Below are positions 45,755-58,800 of a stretch of 64,000 nucleotides of DNA, in pieces. The stretch covers positions 3,844,001 through 3,908,000 of the forward strand of contig NC_045129.1 in NCBI RefSeq assembly GCF_007655135.1, written 5' to 3'. Both the position numbers and the translations under genes were made by a program. The notes under the pieces were generated by a model. That model saw nothing but the letters and a program-made list of their open reading frames with translations, was not told the origin of the DNA and did not search any database. Numbering within the stretch: the first letter of the stretch is position 1; every line of letters starts with the position of its first letter. The DNA comes from Punica granatum. Lineage: Eukaryota; Streptophyta; Magnoliopsida; Myrtales; Lythraceae.

Positions 45755-48700
45755 ATGGAGGATTCCTCTTCGCCAGCTTCATCTGCTTTGCCCCCAAACC
45801 CTTCTTTCCGTCTCATATTGGAAGAGACGCTGCCGCTGCCGACTACAGAACCAACAAGCAATAGCAATAGGTTCGGCCTCGTCAAGAGCATATCCACCAA
45901 GGAGTCACGGCTTCCCTCGTTCTCTGACTTCCCGGCCACCCCAGCCCTTTCTCCGTCCCGCCTCAGCCTCCACACCTCCTCCTCCCAGTATTACTCCCCG
46001 CCCCACCCCTTTGTGGCCGCTACCAAAATCTCTGCTGAATTTGATGCAGCGGCTAACTTTCGCTGTGTCTTCTCCGTCCTCAAGAAGGATGGTCAGGTTG
46101 GTAGAGGTCATTGAGTTATATAGCATATATATAGCTATGTAGATTACTTAGATCATATATATAGCTATGTAGATTACTTAGATGCATGGTCCCCGTTATA
46201 TATGCACATAAGTAAGTCGATCGAATGGCTAATGTTATATGGTAATAGTAACTAACCTAGCTTGAAATATGGTTCCACGCGTACGTAAATCGTTATAGTA
46301 AGAACCCATTAACCGATATAATATCAAACCTGCTCCAATAAGGTTGGGACATGATATCGATCATATATTATAACTTAATCCATGTTATTCAGGGATGTAC
46401 TTGGATCCTATATATAGATTCTAGGGAAAATAATCACATATAGCATAATTTTTACCTTATTTTCACTTTCTAATACATTTTAAAAAGTTATCACGATCTA
46501 GCACGAATCACCATTTTATTCCCGGATCTAGCACACCGTTAAACTCCATCTAAAAACCGTTAAACACCGTTAGACGGAGTTTAACGATGTGCTAGATCTG
46601 GGAATAAAATGGTGATTCATGCTAGACTGTGATAACTTTTAAAAACGTGCCAGGAAGTGAAAATAAGATAAAAACTGTGCTACATGAGCTATTTTCTCAA
46701 AAAGAAATATTTACCCATCTTTTCGGTATTCTGATTTTAATAGTTTTTGTGAACCGTACGATCTCAAAACGAGGTGAAACTTTTACCCCATGTTCTTGAT
46801 ATTATTATAAAGCTCAAAACAAATTTTTAGATTTTTCTGGATGGTAAATCTTCAGATAAAAAATATTTATCTCATTTTTCGGTGTTGTGATTTAGATAAC
46901 TTTTGTGAATCGTCCGATCTCAAAATGAGGTAAAACTTTTACCCCACGTTCCTGATATTATTATAAAGCTCCACACAAAATTTCAAAATTTTCTGGGTGG
47001 TGAATCTTCAGATAAAAAATAATCCTTCTTTTCGGTGCTTTGATTTTGATAGTTCTTGTGAACTGTTCGATCTCAAAACGAGATGAAACTTTTTCTCCAT
47101 GTTACTAACATTATTATAAAGCTCCTCACAAATTTTCATATTTTTCTGGACGGTGAATCTTCAAATAAATTATATTTACCTATCTTTTCGGTGTTATGAT
47201 TTTGATAGTTTTTGTGAATCGTCCGATCTCAAAATGAGATGAAACTTTTACCCCATGTTTCTGATATTATTATAAAGCTCAATACAAATTTTCAGATTTT
47301 TCTAGGTGGTAAATCTTCAAATAAAAAATATTTATCTCCTTTTTCGGTGTTGTGATTTAGATAGCTTTTGTGAATCGTCCAATCTCAAAACGAGGTGAAA
47401 CTTTTACTCAACGTTCCTGATATTATTATAAGGCTCCACACAAAATTTCAAATTTTTATGGGTGGTGAATCTTCAGATAAAAAATAATTACCCCTTCTTT
47501 TTGGTGCTCTGATTTTGATAGTTTTTGTGAACCGTTCGATCTCAAAACGAGATGAAACTTTTTTTTCCATGCTCCTAAAATTATTATAAAGCTCCTCACA
47601 GATTTTCATATTTTTCTGGGCGGTGAATCTTCAGATAAAATATATTTACTTATCTTTTCGGTGTTATGATTTTGATAGTTTTCGTGAATTGTCCGATATC
47701 AAAACAAGATAAAACTTTTACCCCATGTTCCTGATATTATTATAAAGCTCCACATAGATTTTCATATTTTTATGGGTAGTGAATCTTCAGATAAAAATTA
47801 TTTATTCTTTTTTTCGGTATTCTAATTTTGATAGTTTTTGTGAACTGTCCGATCTAAAAAATACCTGAAACTTTTAAACAATGTTCCTAATATTATTATA
47901 AAGTTTCACACTAATTTTCAAATTTTTATGGCCGGTGAATCTTCAAATAAAAATGGGAAAAATAGCCCCATATAGTACAATTCTTATCGTATTTTCACTT
48001 CCTAGCACATTTTTAAAAGTTGTCACGATATAGCACAAATCACCATTTATTCCCGAATCTAGCACGCCGTTAAACTCCGTCTAACGGTGTTTAACGGTTT
48101 TTAGACGGAGTTTAACGATGTGCTAGATCCGGGAATAAAATGATGATTCGTGCTAAATCGTGACAATTTTTAAAAACGTGATAGGAAGTGAAAATAAGGT
48201 AAAAACTGTGTTATATGAGATTATTTTCCCTAGATTCTAATATATATTAACAGTACACTCTTTTTTTTTCTTTTCTTTTTTTGGCTTTAACTAGGACAAA
48301 AGCTCAAGCGGATATATGTGTCTGGGAAGTGGGAACTTTTGTTATTGTGAATATATAGTCGGTATCGAGACCATCACTATCGCACTCAGAAAATGACTCC
48401 AAACTACTATATACATATCAAAACTAACAAAATATTGGTGTCTGGGTTCTCTCCAAAACCTAGGTTTTATCTATGTCAATTTCGAACAACCTCGTCTACA
48501 CTGGCACCGAGAGCAATGTCATTAGGGTCTGGAAGCTCCCAGAGTTCATCGAGTGCGATCAGCTAAGGGCCAAGGCGCACAGGGCGGTTGCAATGGCAGT
48601 GTCGGGTTTCAATGATCAGGTTTGTGCGGCATATTCTGATGGCAAGGTCCGGGTTTGGCGTAGGATGTGGACCGGTGGCTCGGTAAAGCATGCGAAGATA

Positions 48701-51700
48701 GCGACAGTGCCCAGCACCGGCAGTTTCGTCATGAGCTACATAACCGGAAAAGACAATATGGTAAGGTTAGATATAAGTGACTATTTCTTTCTTTAAAGGT
48801 TAGATATATGTTATTTGATGTGCATTTATCACTGTATTGACTAAGTTTTATGAGTTTGGTGGTTAGTGAAAAGGCATTAACTTTGTCTTGCTCGGCTGCA
48901 TAAATGGAGCCGTTGCATGTTTCTATATATGCACACACACACACATACATATATAGGTAACTCCACAATACAATGGTTTGAAAAGCAGAACAACGACACC
49001 TTCAAGGAAATTACTTCATTTTTTTTTTTGGATTATAAGAAAAGTTGATAGGTCGAATACAAGTAGCTTTTTGAAAGAGGCGCGCATGTGTCATTTATTG
49101 CTAAATGGTTTGATAAACATATTACCCATTTTGAGCAATGGTATCGAATTTTTTTTTTCAGTCATAAGGAATGTTTATAGACCTAAAATACAAGAATATG
49201 GAATACTGCGAAATAAAAAGACACATAATTTTCACTAATAAGAATCGAATTCAAGATCTTTTGGTTTGTAACTTTTCTTTTTAGTTTTTCATGCATAATT
49301 TGTTAATGTTGAAAAATTATGTTGAGTTCTCTTATCTTATATATTTTTTTCCTTATCTTATTTGTAAAATTAAATTAATGTTAGTCAAATATTTCTAATG
49401 GTATATTGCCATTGATTGTAAATTATTATTTTCAACCTTTTACAATACATATTATATACATATAGTAAAATTAGCAGAAAATTGATTATTTTGTATCTAA
49501 TGTAACACGCAGGCTCCACGACTAATAATCTAAATGTATATATAGAGTTGTAATTGATTTATTAAATAAGGGTAGACAAAAAATATCAAAATAATAAGGA
49601 GTAAAGTGGTAAAATCATTAAAAAATTCATGTAAGTATTCTCTCTCTCTATATATTTATTATGAAGAAAAATATTCAAAGATATTTCAATCACCTATTAT
49701 CATATGATTAACATATAATATATTCATCATTTTAAGAAAATAAATAATAATTTATACTCATATAAACTTAAAATTAATTTTTAAAAAATCTGACATTACA
49801 GCTAATCCTATAAAAGCTTAAGTAAGTAAAACTCTCATAGAAGTGACTGAGTCATTTTATCTAAAGTGTTCAAATTTATAAGACTTAATATATGGAATAT
49901 CAATTATAGTGTAGAAGCAAATAACGAAGTTTAAAAGTTTTAATAGACACTACGATTCTTATTCTTTCGTAAAATAAAACTAACGATCTTATTTAAGAGT
50001 ATTAAAACTTTAGATTAATTTGTCTTAGAAAGTAAATAATAGCAATGATGCATATATTACATGAGTTTCTTACTAGAACTTTTTTATATATATTTAAATG
50101 TATATTCTTCTATTACAAGTTTAAGTTTAAACTTCTATGATACTTTTTTATAAAATCCTTGCAACGCACGTGTTCAATAAACTAGTTATACATTTAACTG
50201 AAGACTTGATCTAATTAGGATTATTCAATCAAAGAGAGTGCAACTCAGTAGCTATGCCCTCGCCTGCTAACCAAGAGATTTCGGGTTTGATATTTATGAT
50301 CCCCATTTATTATCTATTAGGATTTCAATTTCATTTGATTAAACCCACGGACCTTCTATTATAAACTATGACTGTCCAAAATATCCAAATAATCTAAAAA
50401 AGAATCCCAATAACCAAAAATTTGAAATGAGACTAATCCGAGAATTTGAATATGTGGTTTGATTACAATGCAGTTTATATTGAAATTTTGAATATGGTTT
50501 GGTTTCGATTTCTAAAGTTAAAAGTTGAAAAGAACGAATCACACTGTATATATATGTATTCATATTAGATTTTTCTTTCAATGGACGTAGCAATCCTTAT
50601 CATGAAACAAATATTTTTTTCGGTTACAATAGGAGACTCATGGCCTAGTACAAGAAAATGGAAATGAAATCTAAATAAATGGGCACGGGTAGTCCCACTG
50701 ATGAGTATCGAATCCGGAACCTCTAGGTTATCAGGTGAGGGTGTTAACCACTGCACTACACCCCCTTTCTCATCATGAAACAAATAGGGAAAATAACCTC
50801 ATATAACACAATTTTTACCTTATTTTCACTTTCTAACACGTTTTTAAAAGTTGTCACGATCTAGCACGAATCATCATTTTATTCCCGGATCTAGCACATC
50901 GTTAAACTCCGTCTAAAAACCGTTAAACACCGTTAGACAGAGTTTAACGGTGTGCTAGATTCAGGAATAAAATGGTGATTTGTGCTATATCGTGACAACT
51001 TTTAAAAACGTGTTAGGAAGTGAAAATACGATAAGAACTGTGCTGAGGTTATTTTTCCTTTTTTTATTTGAAGATTCACCAGCCAAAAAATTTTGAAAAT
51101 TAGTGTGGAACTTTATAATAATATCAGGAACATTGTTTAAAAGTTTCAGGTATTTTTGAGATCGAACAGTTCACAAAAACTATCAAAATTAGAATACCGA
51201 AAAAAAGGGGTAAATAATTTTTATCTGAAGATTCACTATCCATAAAAATTTGAAAATCTATATGGAGCTTTATAATAATATCAGGAACATGGGGTAAAAG
51301 TTTTATCTTGTTTTGAGATCGGGCAATTCACAAAAACTATCAAAATCATAACACCAAAAAGATAAGTAAATATATTTTATCTGTAGATTCACCGCCTAGA
51401 AAAATATGAAAATCTGTGAGGCGCTTTATAATAATTTTAGGAACATGGAAAAAAAAGTTTTATCTCGTTTTGAGATCGAACGGTTCACAAAAACTATCAA
51501 AATCAAAGCACCAAAAAGAAGGTAATTATTTTTTATCTGAAGATTCACCATCCATAAAAATTTGAAACTTTGTGTGGAGCTTTATAATAATATCAGGAAC
51601 GTGGAGTAAAAGTTTCACCTCATTTTGAGATCGGACGATTCACAAAAGCTATCTAAATCATAACACCGAAAAAGGAGATAAATATTTTTTATTTGAAGAT

Positions 51701-53702
51701 TTACCCCCAGAAAAATCTGAAAATTTGTGTTGAGCTTTATAATAATATCAGGAACATGGGGTAAAAGTTTCATCTCATTTTGAGATCGGACAATTCACAA
51801 AAACTATCAAAATCATGACACCGAAAAGATAGGTAAATATATTTTATCTGAAGATTCACCGTCCAAAAAAATATGAAAATTTGTGAGGAGCTTTATAATA
51901 ATGTTAGTAACATGGAGAAAAAGTTTCATCTTGTTTTGAGATCGAACAGTTCACAAGAACTATCAAAATCAAAGCACCGAAAAGAATGATTTTTTTTATT
52001 TGAAGATTCACTGCCCAAAAAAATTTGAAATTTTGTGTGGAGCTTTATAATAATATTAGGAACGTGGGGTAAAAGTTTCACCTCATTTTGAGATCGGACG
52101 ATTCACAAAAGTTATCTAAATCACAATACCAAAAAATGAGATAAATATTTTTTATCTGAAGATTTACCATCCAGAAAAATCTAAAAATTTGTGTGGAGCT
52201 TTATAATGACATCAGGAACATAGGGTAAAAGTTTCACCTCGTTTTGAAATCGTACAGTTCACAAAAACTATCAAAATCAGAATACTGAAAAAATGGGTAA
52301 ATATTTTTTTTGAGAAAATAGCTCATGTAGCACAGTTTTTACCTTATTTTCACTTCCTAGCACGTTTTTAAAAGTTATCACGGTCTAGCACGAATCACCA
52401 TTTTATTCCCGGATCTAGCACACCGTTAAACTCTGTCTAACGGTGTTTAACGGTTTTTAGATGGAGTTTAACGGTGTGGTAAATCCGGAAATAAAATGGT
52501 GATTCGTGCTATATTGTGATAACTTTTAAAAACGTATTAGGAAGTGAAAATAAGGTAAAAATTGTGCTATATGGGATTATTTTCCCAAACAAATATTTGA
52601 TGTGTGTATTGAGTTATGGGCTTCATTCGTTTTGCCCCATTCTGAATTATGAATTTGATGCTATTTTCTTGATTATGAGCTTGTAAGCTAAATGAAAAGT
52701 AGGTTCAATATTATTTTGCTGCTGGTTGATTTATTTATTTATTTCTTTTTTCTGCTGGATTGATTTTTTTTATTGTTTTTGGATGCATTACGTATTATAT
52801 CTAGACACTTTTTTTGGTAAATAAAATTTATACGGATATGGCCCGGCAGGGGAAATAATAGATCATAATTAGTTTGAATCGATTGATTTTTTTTTTCTTG
52901 GTTATAAGTAAAGATGCATATTGATATTTTACTAATATGGCAGATGAAGCACCTGGGCCCCATCACATCCCTCGCCATCAACCCCACCGGAGACATCCTC
53001 TACTCCGCCTCCCTCGACACCACCGTCAAGGTCTGGCGCCTCTCCGACTTCCGCTGCATCGAGACCTTCCAGGCCCACCCCCAGTCGGTCAACGCCATCG
53101 CAACTGGCCCCGATGGTGTCCTTTACACGGCTTCTGATGATGCCACCATTCGTGTATGGCGGGGCCACCTCTCGTCGTCGTCCTCCTCCTCCTCCTACTC
53201 GTCCTCCCTTGCCACAGCCCACTCCCTCATCCTCACCCTCCGGGCAAAGAACTCCCCCATTAAAACCCTGTCTCTGGCCGCAGGTGGCGAGGTGCTCTAT
53301 GGCGGCTGCACGGACGGCTACATCCACTTCTGGCTCAGGGCAATCAGCTCCTTCTCCACGTGCCAGCTGCAGTACTGTGGGGCACTCCAGGGCCACTCGC
53401 ACGCTGTGCTATGTGTGACGAGCCTCGGCCGTTATCTAGTCAGTGGCTCGGCCGATGCGACAGTGAGGGTCTGGGCCAGGGAAACAGGAGGTCAGCACGA
53501 GTGTGTGGCGGTTCTGCTGGGGCACAGGGGCCCGGTAAGGTGCGTAGTCGCCTACCGGGACCGCATGTTAGTGAAGGAGGAGGATTCGTTGGTCGGTGGT
53601 GGTTGCACGATATGTACTGGGAGTCTGGATGGGGTTCTAAAGGTTTGGCGTGTCACCGGCGTTTCCGACCGAAGTGTTCAGTCTTCTACAAGAATTGCTT
53701 AA
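45755..53702 (+). CDS. WD40-repeat protein, JINGUBANG-like (intact copy)
   Basis: Three coding exons, 45755-46096, 48464-48760 and 52944-53702, give 465 residues. A Ser/Pro-rich N terminus (about 115 residues) precedes a seven-bladed WD40 propeller. Repeat cores are NVIRVWKLPEF, GKVRVWRRM, TTVKVWRLSDF, ATIRVWRGH, GYIHFWLRA, ATVRVWARE and GVLKVWRVTG. A Ser run (LSSSSSSSSYSSS) lies between blades 4 and 5. JINGUBANG-type proteins are cytosolic scaffolds; the Arabidopsis member restrains pollen germination in the absence of proper conditions. The family call rests on blade sequences and N-terminal layout; the role of this paralogue is unknown. Introns 1 (2.4 kb) and 2 (4.2 kb) are swollen by transposons. 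A truncated twin lies downstream. Confidence 0.88.
46424..48230 (+). mobile_element. Compound foldback element A in WD40 intron 1
   Basis: The element is 1807 bp and is flanked by the perfect 9-bp target duplication TAGATTCTA (46415-46423 and 48231-48239). Its termini are GGGAAAATAA and TTATTTTCCC. Each end is itself a palindrome of about 275 bp (46424-46697 and 47955-48230) built around CTAGCACACCGTTAAACTCC-like sequence. Between them are about eight tandem units of about 155 bp, each with CGATCTCAAAACGAG, ATTATTATAAAGCTC and GAATCTTCAGATAAAA. The paralogous intron in copy 2 (around 56441) is uninterrupted. It has no ORF, and the 9-bp duplication fits a Mutator-superfamily mobiliser. Confidence 0.9.
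49637..50185 (+). mobile_element. Possible Helitron-like sequence, older than the duplication
   Basis: The 3' end CTTGCAACGCACGTGTTCAATAAACTAG followed by T resembles plant Helitron termini in type (GCAACGCAC motif, CTAG end). The 5' end is uncertain (a TCTCTC start near 49637). The same sequence is in copy 2 near 57838-58396 with a decayed end, so it predates the duplication. Confidence 0.35.
50614..50771 (-). mobile_element. tRNA-derived SINE in WD40 intron 2
   Basis: A 158-bp minus-strand element. Its 5' part contains TGTAGTGCAGTGGTTAACAC (box A-like) and GGTTCCGGATTCGATAC (box B-like), the internal RNA polymerase III promoter of tRNA-derived SINEs. Its 3' end runs into an A-rich tail. 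The 15-bp direct repeat ATCATGAAACAAATA flanks it (50599-50613 and 50772-50786). Copy 2 of the duplication has a single uninterrupted copy of this site at about 58840. Confidence 0.85.
50787..52586 (-). mobile_element. Compound foldback element B in WD40 intron 2 (inverted relative to A)
   Basis: The element is 1800 bp with the 9-bp target duplication AAACAAATA (50778-50786 and 52587-52595). It has the same architecture as element A in reverse complement: terminal palindromes at 50787-51060 and 52312-52586, and about eight 155-bp units between. It is inserted in the right-hand target duplication of the SINE, so it arrived after the SINE. Copy 2 of the gene lacks both. Confidence 0.9.
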
Positions 53703-54357
53703 AAAAAAGATTAAATTAATTGTAAAATTAGCAATTTTTAAGATAGTTTTCAAACATTGATTGCTGTAAAAATATTCAATAAGTACTTTATAATGCTTGA
53801 TCCGATCGATAGGGTGCATTTGAACCTCGAATATTACATTGTTTTGGTACGTACGTGGTCATGGTGGGTTTGGATAACTCTTGAATTTATATGAAAAGAT
53901 CGGAAAATCGAAAGCGTGGGCTCTAGCATGATGAGGAAGAGCATTAGAATTTGGCTGTTACAAACTTACCTGCATATCCGTAATACTGTTTCATGTAAGT
54001 CACCGTGGCGACCAAGGAAGAATATCCGTAGCTCATATCATTGCTCTAAGGCATATGTGCAGTATTGGATTGATCTTGACTGGAAACCGAAATACTGAAT
54101 TCTTATGAATAATTGCTAATTCATATGCATATCACATGCATGCTACATATATATATATATATACATATACGTATATGCATACATAGCTTAAACAATGATC
54201 AGTTAGGAACCATTGTAATACGTATCATCTGAATTAGATCAACGGGTGTGAAATGAAACTTCAACCAGCCGAAATAGAAAAAAGGCTTTCACCCAAAAGT
54301 TAGTAGGAAGTACATTTGAAATCTGTGATGAACTTGCATATAGCATGGCCCGGTCAG
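53703..54357. other. Spacer between the WD40 gene and the small membrane ORF
   Basis: 3' UTRs of two convergent genes. Nearly the same sequence is present in copy 2. No other gene is seen. Confidence 0.5.
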
Positions 54358-54549
54358 CTACCGCGGCTGCATCTCCAGATCGCTGCTAGAATGACCGTGG
54401 CGAGACCGTCTCCTCCTCGTTGAGACATAGATGAAGTGGCAGATTATGCGGAGGACGATGATGATCCCTAGAATGATTGCGGCCGATATAACAGAATCCT
54501 TGACAGTATGATGATGCTTACACTTGAAAAAAATTCCAAAGCACACCAT
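54358..54549 (-). CDS. Small single-pass membrane protein, unknown (copy 1)
   Basis: A 63-residue minus-strand ORF. After a short start (MVCFGIFFKCKHHHTVKD) comes one hydrophobic helix (VISAAIILGIIIVLRIICHF), then a strongly basic RRRRSRHGHSSSD stretch and the end LEMQPR. The basic flank suggests the C terminus faces the cytosol. An in-frame ATG upstream (54678) is not conserved in copy 2, so the start at 54549 is preferred. I do not recognise a family. The twin at 60613-60804 has the same length. Confidence 0.6.
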   Translation of the reverse strand: MVCFGIFFKCKHHHTVKDSVISAAIILGIIIVLRIICHFIYVSTRRRRSRHGHSSSDLEMQPR

Positions 54550-55290
54550 AGTATTCTGCGAAAGCCAGCCATGTTGTGTGTGGAGAGAAATATAATGGTG
54601 AAACTGCGATTGCTGATTTTTAAATTCTTGCCTTGAATTGGGAGAAGAATAGTACACTGTTCGATCACTTCTTTTCATAGTGAAGCATGGAATATCCGTT
54701 AACGGGAACTTTTGAATTTCACTTTTCTTTTGGTGCCCTTTTCATTACACCTTTATTTAAAGAAAGAATTAATTTAATTTGGCAATGAATTAATTTATTT
54801 TGTGGGGTAAAACATTAATTAATTAAACACAATTAATATATGCGAGATGCTACCCCGGCATTATAGATAGCTTGGCGAGAAATTAGCTTGTTTCGATGGA
54901 CGGTAACGACTAGCTAGCTAGCTTGAGATCAGTGTGTAAGATATGTTCGAATTCGAGTAGCCAAGACCGTACAATCTGTATAGTTGCTTGGCACATATAA
55001 AAGAGAGGTCTTCATGAAAAAGTTGGCGCCCCTGGTGGAATGATATCGAGCCAAAAGTATGAGCTTCTTTTAGTAATACTATCATATCTTTTCACTCGAT
55101 CACTACCTACTTCTATTAATTAATAATGAGATTATCAAAATCTATATATATATTAAAATAAACTACGCCAAATAATAAATATCTGTAATAAATGCTACTA
55201 ATAATTTAAAAATAAATAACTATAATTAATACAATAAATATATTATAGAATAAATAAATTCTCATATATTATAATATATAATATATATAA
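54550..55290. other. AT-rich DNA at the end of copy 1
   Basis: Presumed promoter of the small membrane ORF, followed by AT-rich spacer up to the junction between tandem copies. No gene is visible. Confidence 0.5.
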
Positions 55291-55807
55291 CAATTCCACA
55301 TACATAATTAAAATATAAAATATTCTATATATACACATGCAGCTTATCAAAAATATATATATACACATTAAAGTAGGTTCTTACCCCTCTGCCACTATAT
55401 ACATGGCCTTAATTAGATTTCTTGGAGCTAATAGAACTTAGAGATTGAGGCGTACGCGCATGTTGCTATCATGTACAGTCTACTATACGTCGTTCTTTTT
55501 TTTTTTTGGATAAGTCATTCTACCAGTTTACCAAGAATTAATTAAATTTTTTTTTTGCAGAAAAGAATCATAAACTAATTATCTCCGGCAAGCACATTAA
55601 TTCCTCATCAATTTAAATAATAATTAATTTCTTGGTCCAACTGTACTAAAAAACTGGTACAACTAGCGTCCACTCAATTTAGTGAACCGTACCCCCTAAG
55701 CTGGTCACCCCATAGCCCATAATTCAATTCCTTCCTTCAATGGCGGTCCAACTTTATGATCATGATGATAATCAACCTGCAGTATAGTAATTGAGCAATA
55801 GCCGATA

Positions 55808-58800
55808 ATGGAGGATTCCTCTTCACCAGCTTCATCTGCGTTTCCCCCAAACCCTTCTTTCCGTTTCATATTGGAAGAGACGCTGCCGCTGCCGATTACA
55901 GAACCAACAAGCAATAGTAATAGGTTCGGCCTCGTCAAGAGCATATCCACCAAGGAGTCACAGCTGCCCTCGTTCTCTGGCTTCCCGACCGCCCAGCCCT
56001 TTCTCCGGCCCGCCTCAGCCTCCACACCTCCTCCTCCCAGTATTACTCCCCGCCCCACCCCTTTGCGGCTGCTACCAAAATCTCTACTGAATTTGATGCA
56101 GCGGCTAACTTCCACTGTGTCTTCTCCGTCCTCAAGAAGGATGGTCAGGTTGGTAGAGGTCATTGAGTTATATAGCATATATATAGCTATGTAGATTACT
56201 TAGATGCATGGTCCCCGTTATATATTGACATAAGTAAGTCGATCGAATGGCTAATGTTATATAGTAATAGTAACTAACCTAGCTTGAAATATGGTTCCAC
56301 GCGTACGTAAATCGTTATAGTAAGAACCCATTAACCAATATAATATCAAACCTGCTCCAATAAGGTTGGGACATGACATCGATCATATATTATAACTTAA
56401 TCCATGTTATTCAGGGATGTACTTGGATCCTATATATAGATTCTACTATTTATTAACAGTACACTCTTCTTCTTTTTTTGGCTTTAACTGGGACAAAAGC
56501 TCAAGCAGATATATGTGTCTGGGAAGTGGGGAATTTTGTTATTGTGAATATATAGACCGTATCGAGACCATCACTGTCGCACTCAGAAAATGACTCCAAA
56601 CTACTATATACATATCAAAACTAACAAAATATTGGTGTCTGGGTTCTCTCCAAAACCTAGGTTTTATCTATGTCAATTTCGAACAACCTCATCTACACTA
56701 GCACCGAGAGCAATGTCATTAGGGTCTGGAAGCTCCCAGAGTTCATCGAGTGCGATCAGCTAAGGGCCAAGGCACACAGGGCGGTTGCAATGGCAGTGTC
56801 GGGTTTCAATGATCAGGTTTGTGCGGCATATTCTGATGGCAAGGTCCGGGTTTGGCATAGGATGTGGGCCGGTGGCTTGGTAAAGCATGCGAAGATAGCG
56901 ACAGTGCCGAGCACCGGCAGTTTCGTCATGAGCTACATAACCGGAAAAGACAAGATGGTAAGGTTAGATATAAGTGATTATTTCTTTCTTTCAGGGTTAG
57001 ATTTATGTTATTTGATGCGCATTTATCACTGTATTTACTAAGTTTTATGAGTTGGTGGTTAGTGAAAAGGCATTAATTTTGTCTTGCTCGGCTGCATAAA
57101 TGGAGCCGTTGCATGTTTCTATATATGCGCGCGCGCGCACATATATATATATAGGTAACTCCACAATACAATGGCTTGAAAAGCAGAACAACGACACCTT
57201 CAAGGAAATTACTTGATTTTTTTTTTCGATTATAAGAAAAGTTGATAGGTCTAATACAAGTAGCTTTTTGAAAGAGACGCGCATGTGTCATTTATTGCTA
57301 AATGGTTTGATAAACATATTATAACCCATTTTGAGCAATGGTATCGATTTTTTTTTTTAGTCATAAGAAATGTTCATAGACCTATAATACAAGAATATGG
57401 AATACTGCAAAATAAAAAGACACATGACTTTCACTAATAAGAATCGAATTCAAGATCGTTTGGAACTTTTCTTTTTAATTTTTCATGCATAATTTGTTAA
57501 TGTTGAAAACTTGCGTTGAGTTCTCTTATTTTATATATTTTTTTCCTTATCTTATTTGTAAAATTAAATTCATGTTAGTCAAATATTTCTAATAGTATAT
57601 TGCCATTGATTGTAAATTATTATTTTCAACCTTTTACAATACATATTATATATATATATAGTAAAATTAGCAGAAAAATGATTATTTTGTATCTAATGCA
57701 ACACGCAGGATCCACGGCTAATAATCTAAATGTATATATAAAGTTGTAATCAATTTATTAAATAGGGATAGACAAAAAATATCAAAATAATATAGGAGTA
57801 AAGTGGTAATAAAATCATTAAAATATTCATGTTAGTATTCTCTCAATATATTTATTATGAAGAAAAATATTCAAAGATGTTTAAAAGATATTTCAATCAC
57901 TTATTATCATATGATTAACATATAATATATTCATCATTTTAAGAAAGTAAATAATCATTTATACTCATATAAACTTAAAATTAATTTTTAAAAAATCTGA
58001 CATTATAGCTAATCCTATAAAAGCTTAAGTAAGTAAGACTCTCATAGAAGTGACTCGGTCATTTTATCTAAAGTGTTCAAATTTATAAAACTAAATATAT
58101 GGAATATCAATTATAGTGCAGAAGCAAATAACAAATTTTAAAAGTTTTAATAGACACTATGATTCTTATTCTTTCGTAAAACAAACTAACGATCTTATCT
58201 AAGAGTATTAAAACTTTAGATTAATTTGTCTTAGAAAGTAACTTAATAATTGCAATGATGCATATATTTCATGAGTTTCTTACTCGAACTTTTGATATAT
58301 ATTTAAATATATATTCTTCTATTACAAGTTTAAGTTTAAACTTCTATGATAATTTTTTTATAAAATCCTTGCAATGCACTTGTTCAATAAACAAGTTATA
58401 CATTTAACTGAAGACTTGATCTAATTAGGACTTTCAATCAAAGAGAGTGCAACTCAATAGGCATACTCTCGCCTGCTAATCAAGAGGTTCCAGGTTTGAT
58501 ATTTGTAATCCCCATTTATTATCTATTAGGATTTCAATTTCATTTGATTAAACCCACGGACCTTCTATTATAATAAAAAACTATGACTGTCCAAAATATC
58601 CAAATAATCTAAAAAAGTATCCCAATAACCGAAAAGTTGAAATGAGACTAATACGATAATTTGAATATATGGTTTGATTACAATGCGCTCTTTATTGAAA
58701 TTTTGAATATGGTTTGGTTTTGATTTCTAAAGTTAAAAGTTGAAAAGAACGAATCACACTATATATATATATATATGTATATATGTATATATGTATGTAT

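Larger units (their letters stand above)
45249..55290 (+). repeat. Segmental tandem duplication, copy 1
   Basis: This unit repeats at 55291-61563. CAATTCCACATACAT or a close form occurs at the start of copy 1, at the junction (55291) and just after copy 2 (61564). Copy 1 is about 3.8 kb longer, explained by two 1.8-kb elements and one SINE inserted in the WD40 introns. Outside these, the copies are nearly identical by eye even in introns, so the duplication is recent. Confidence 0.9.

Noticed and set aside
45652..46126. Minus-strand open frames over WD40 exon 1 and the twin at 55705-56178
   Set aside because: Antisense of the Ser/Pro-rich exon 1, with no family features.
52932..53402. Glycine-rich 156-residue minus-strand frame, and its twin at 59188-59664
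   Set aside because: Antisense shadow of WD40 exon 3.
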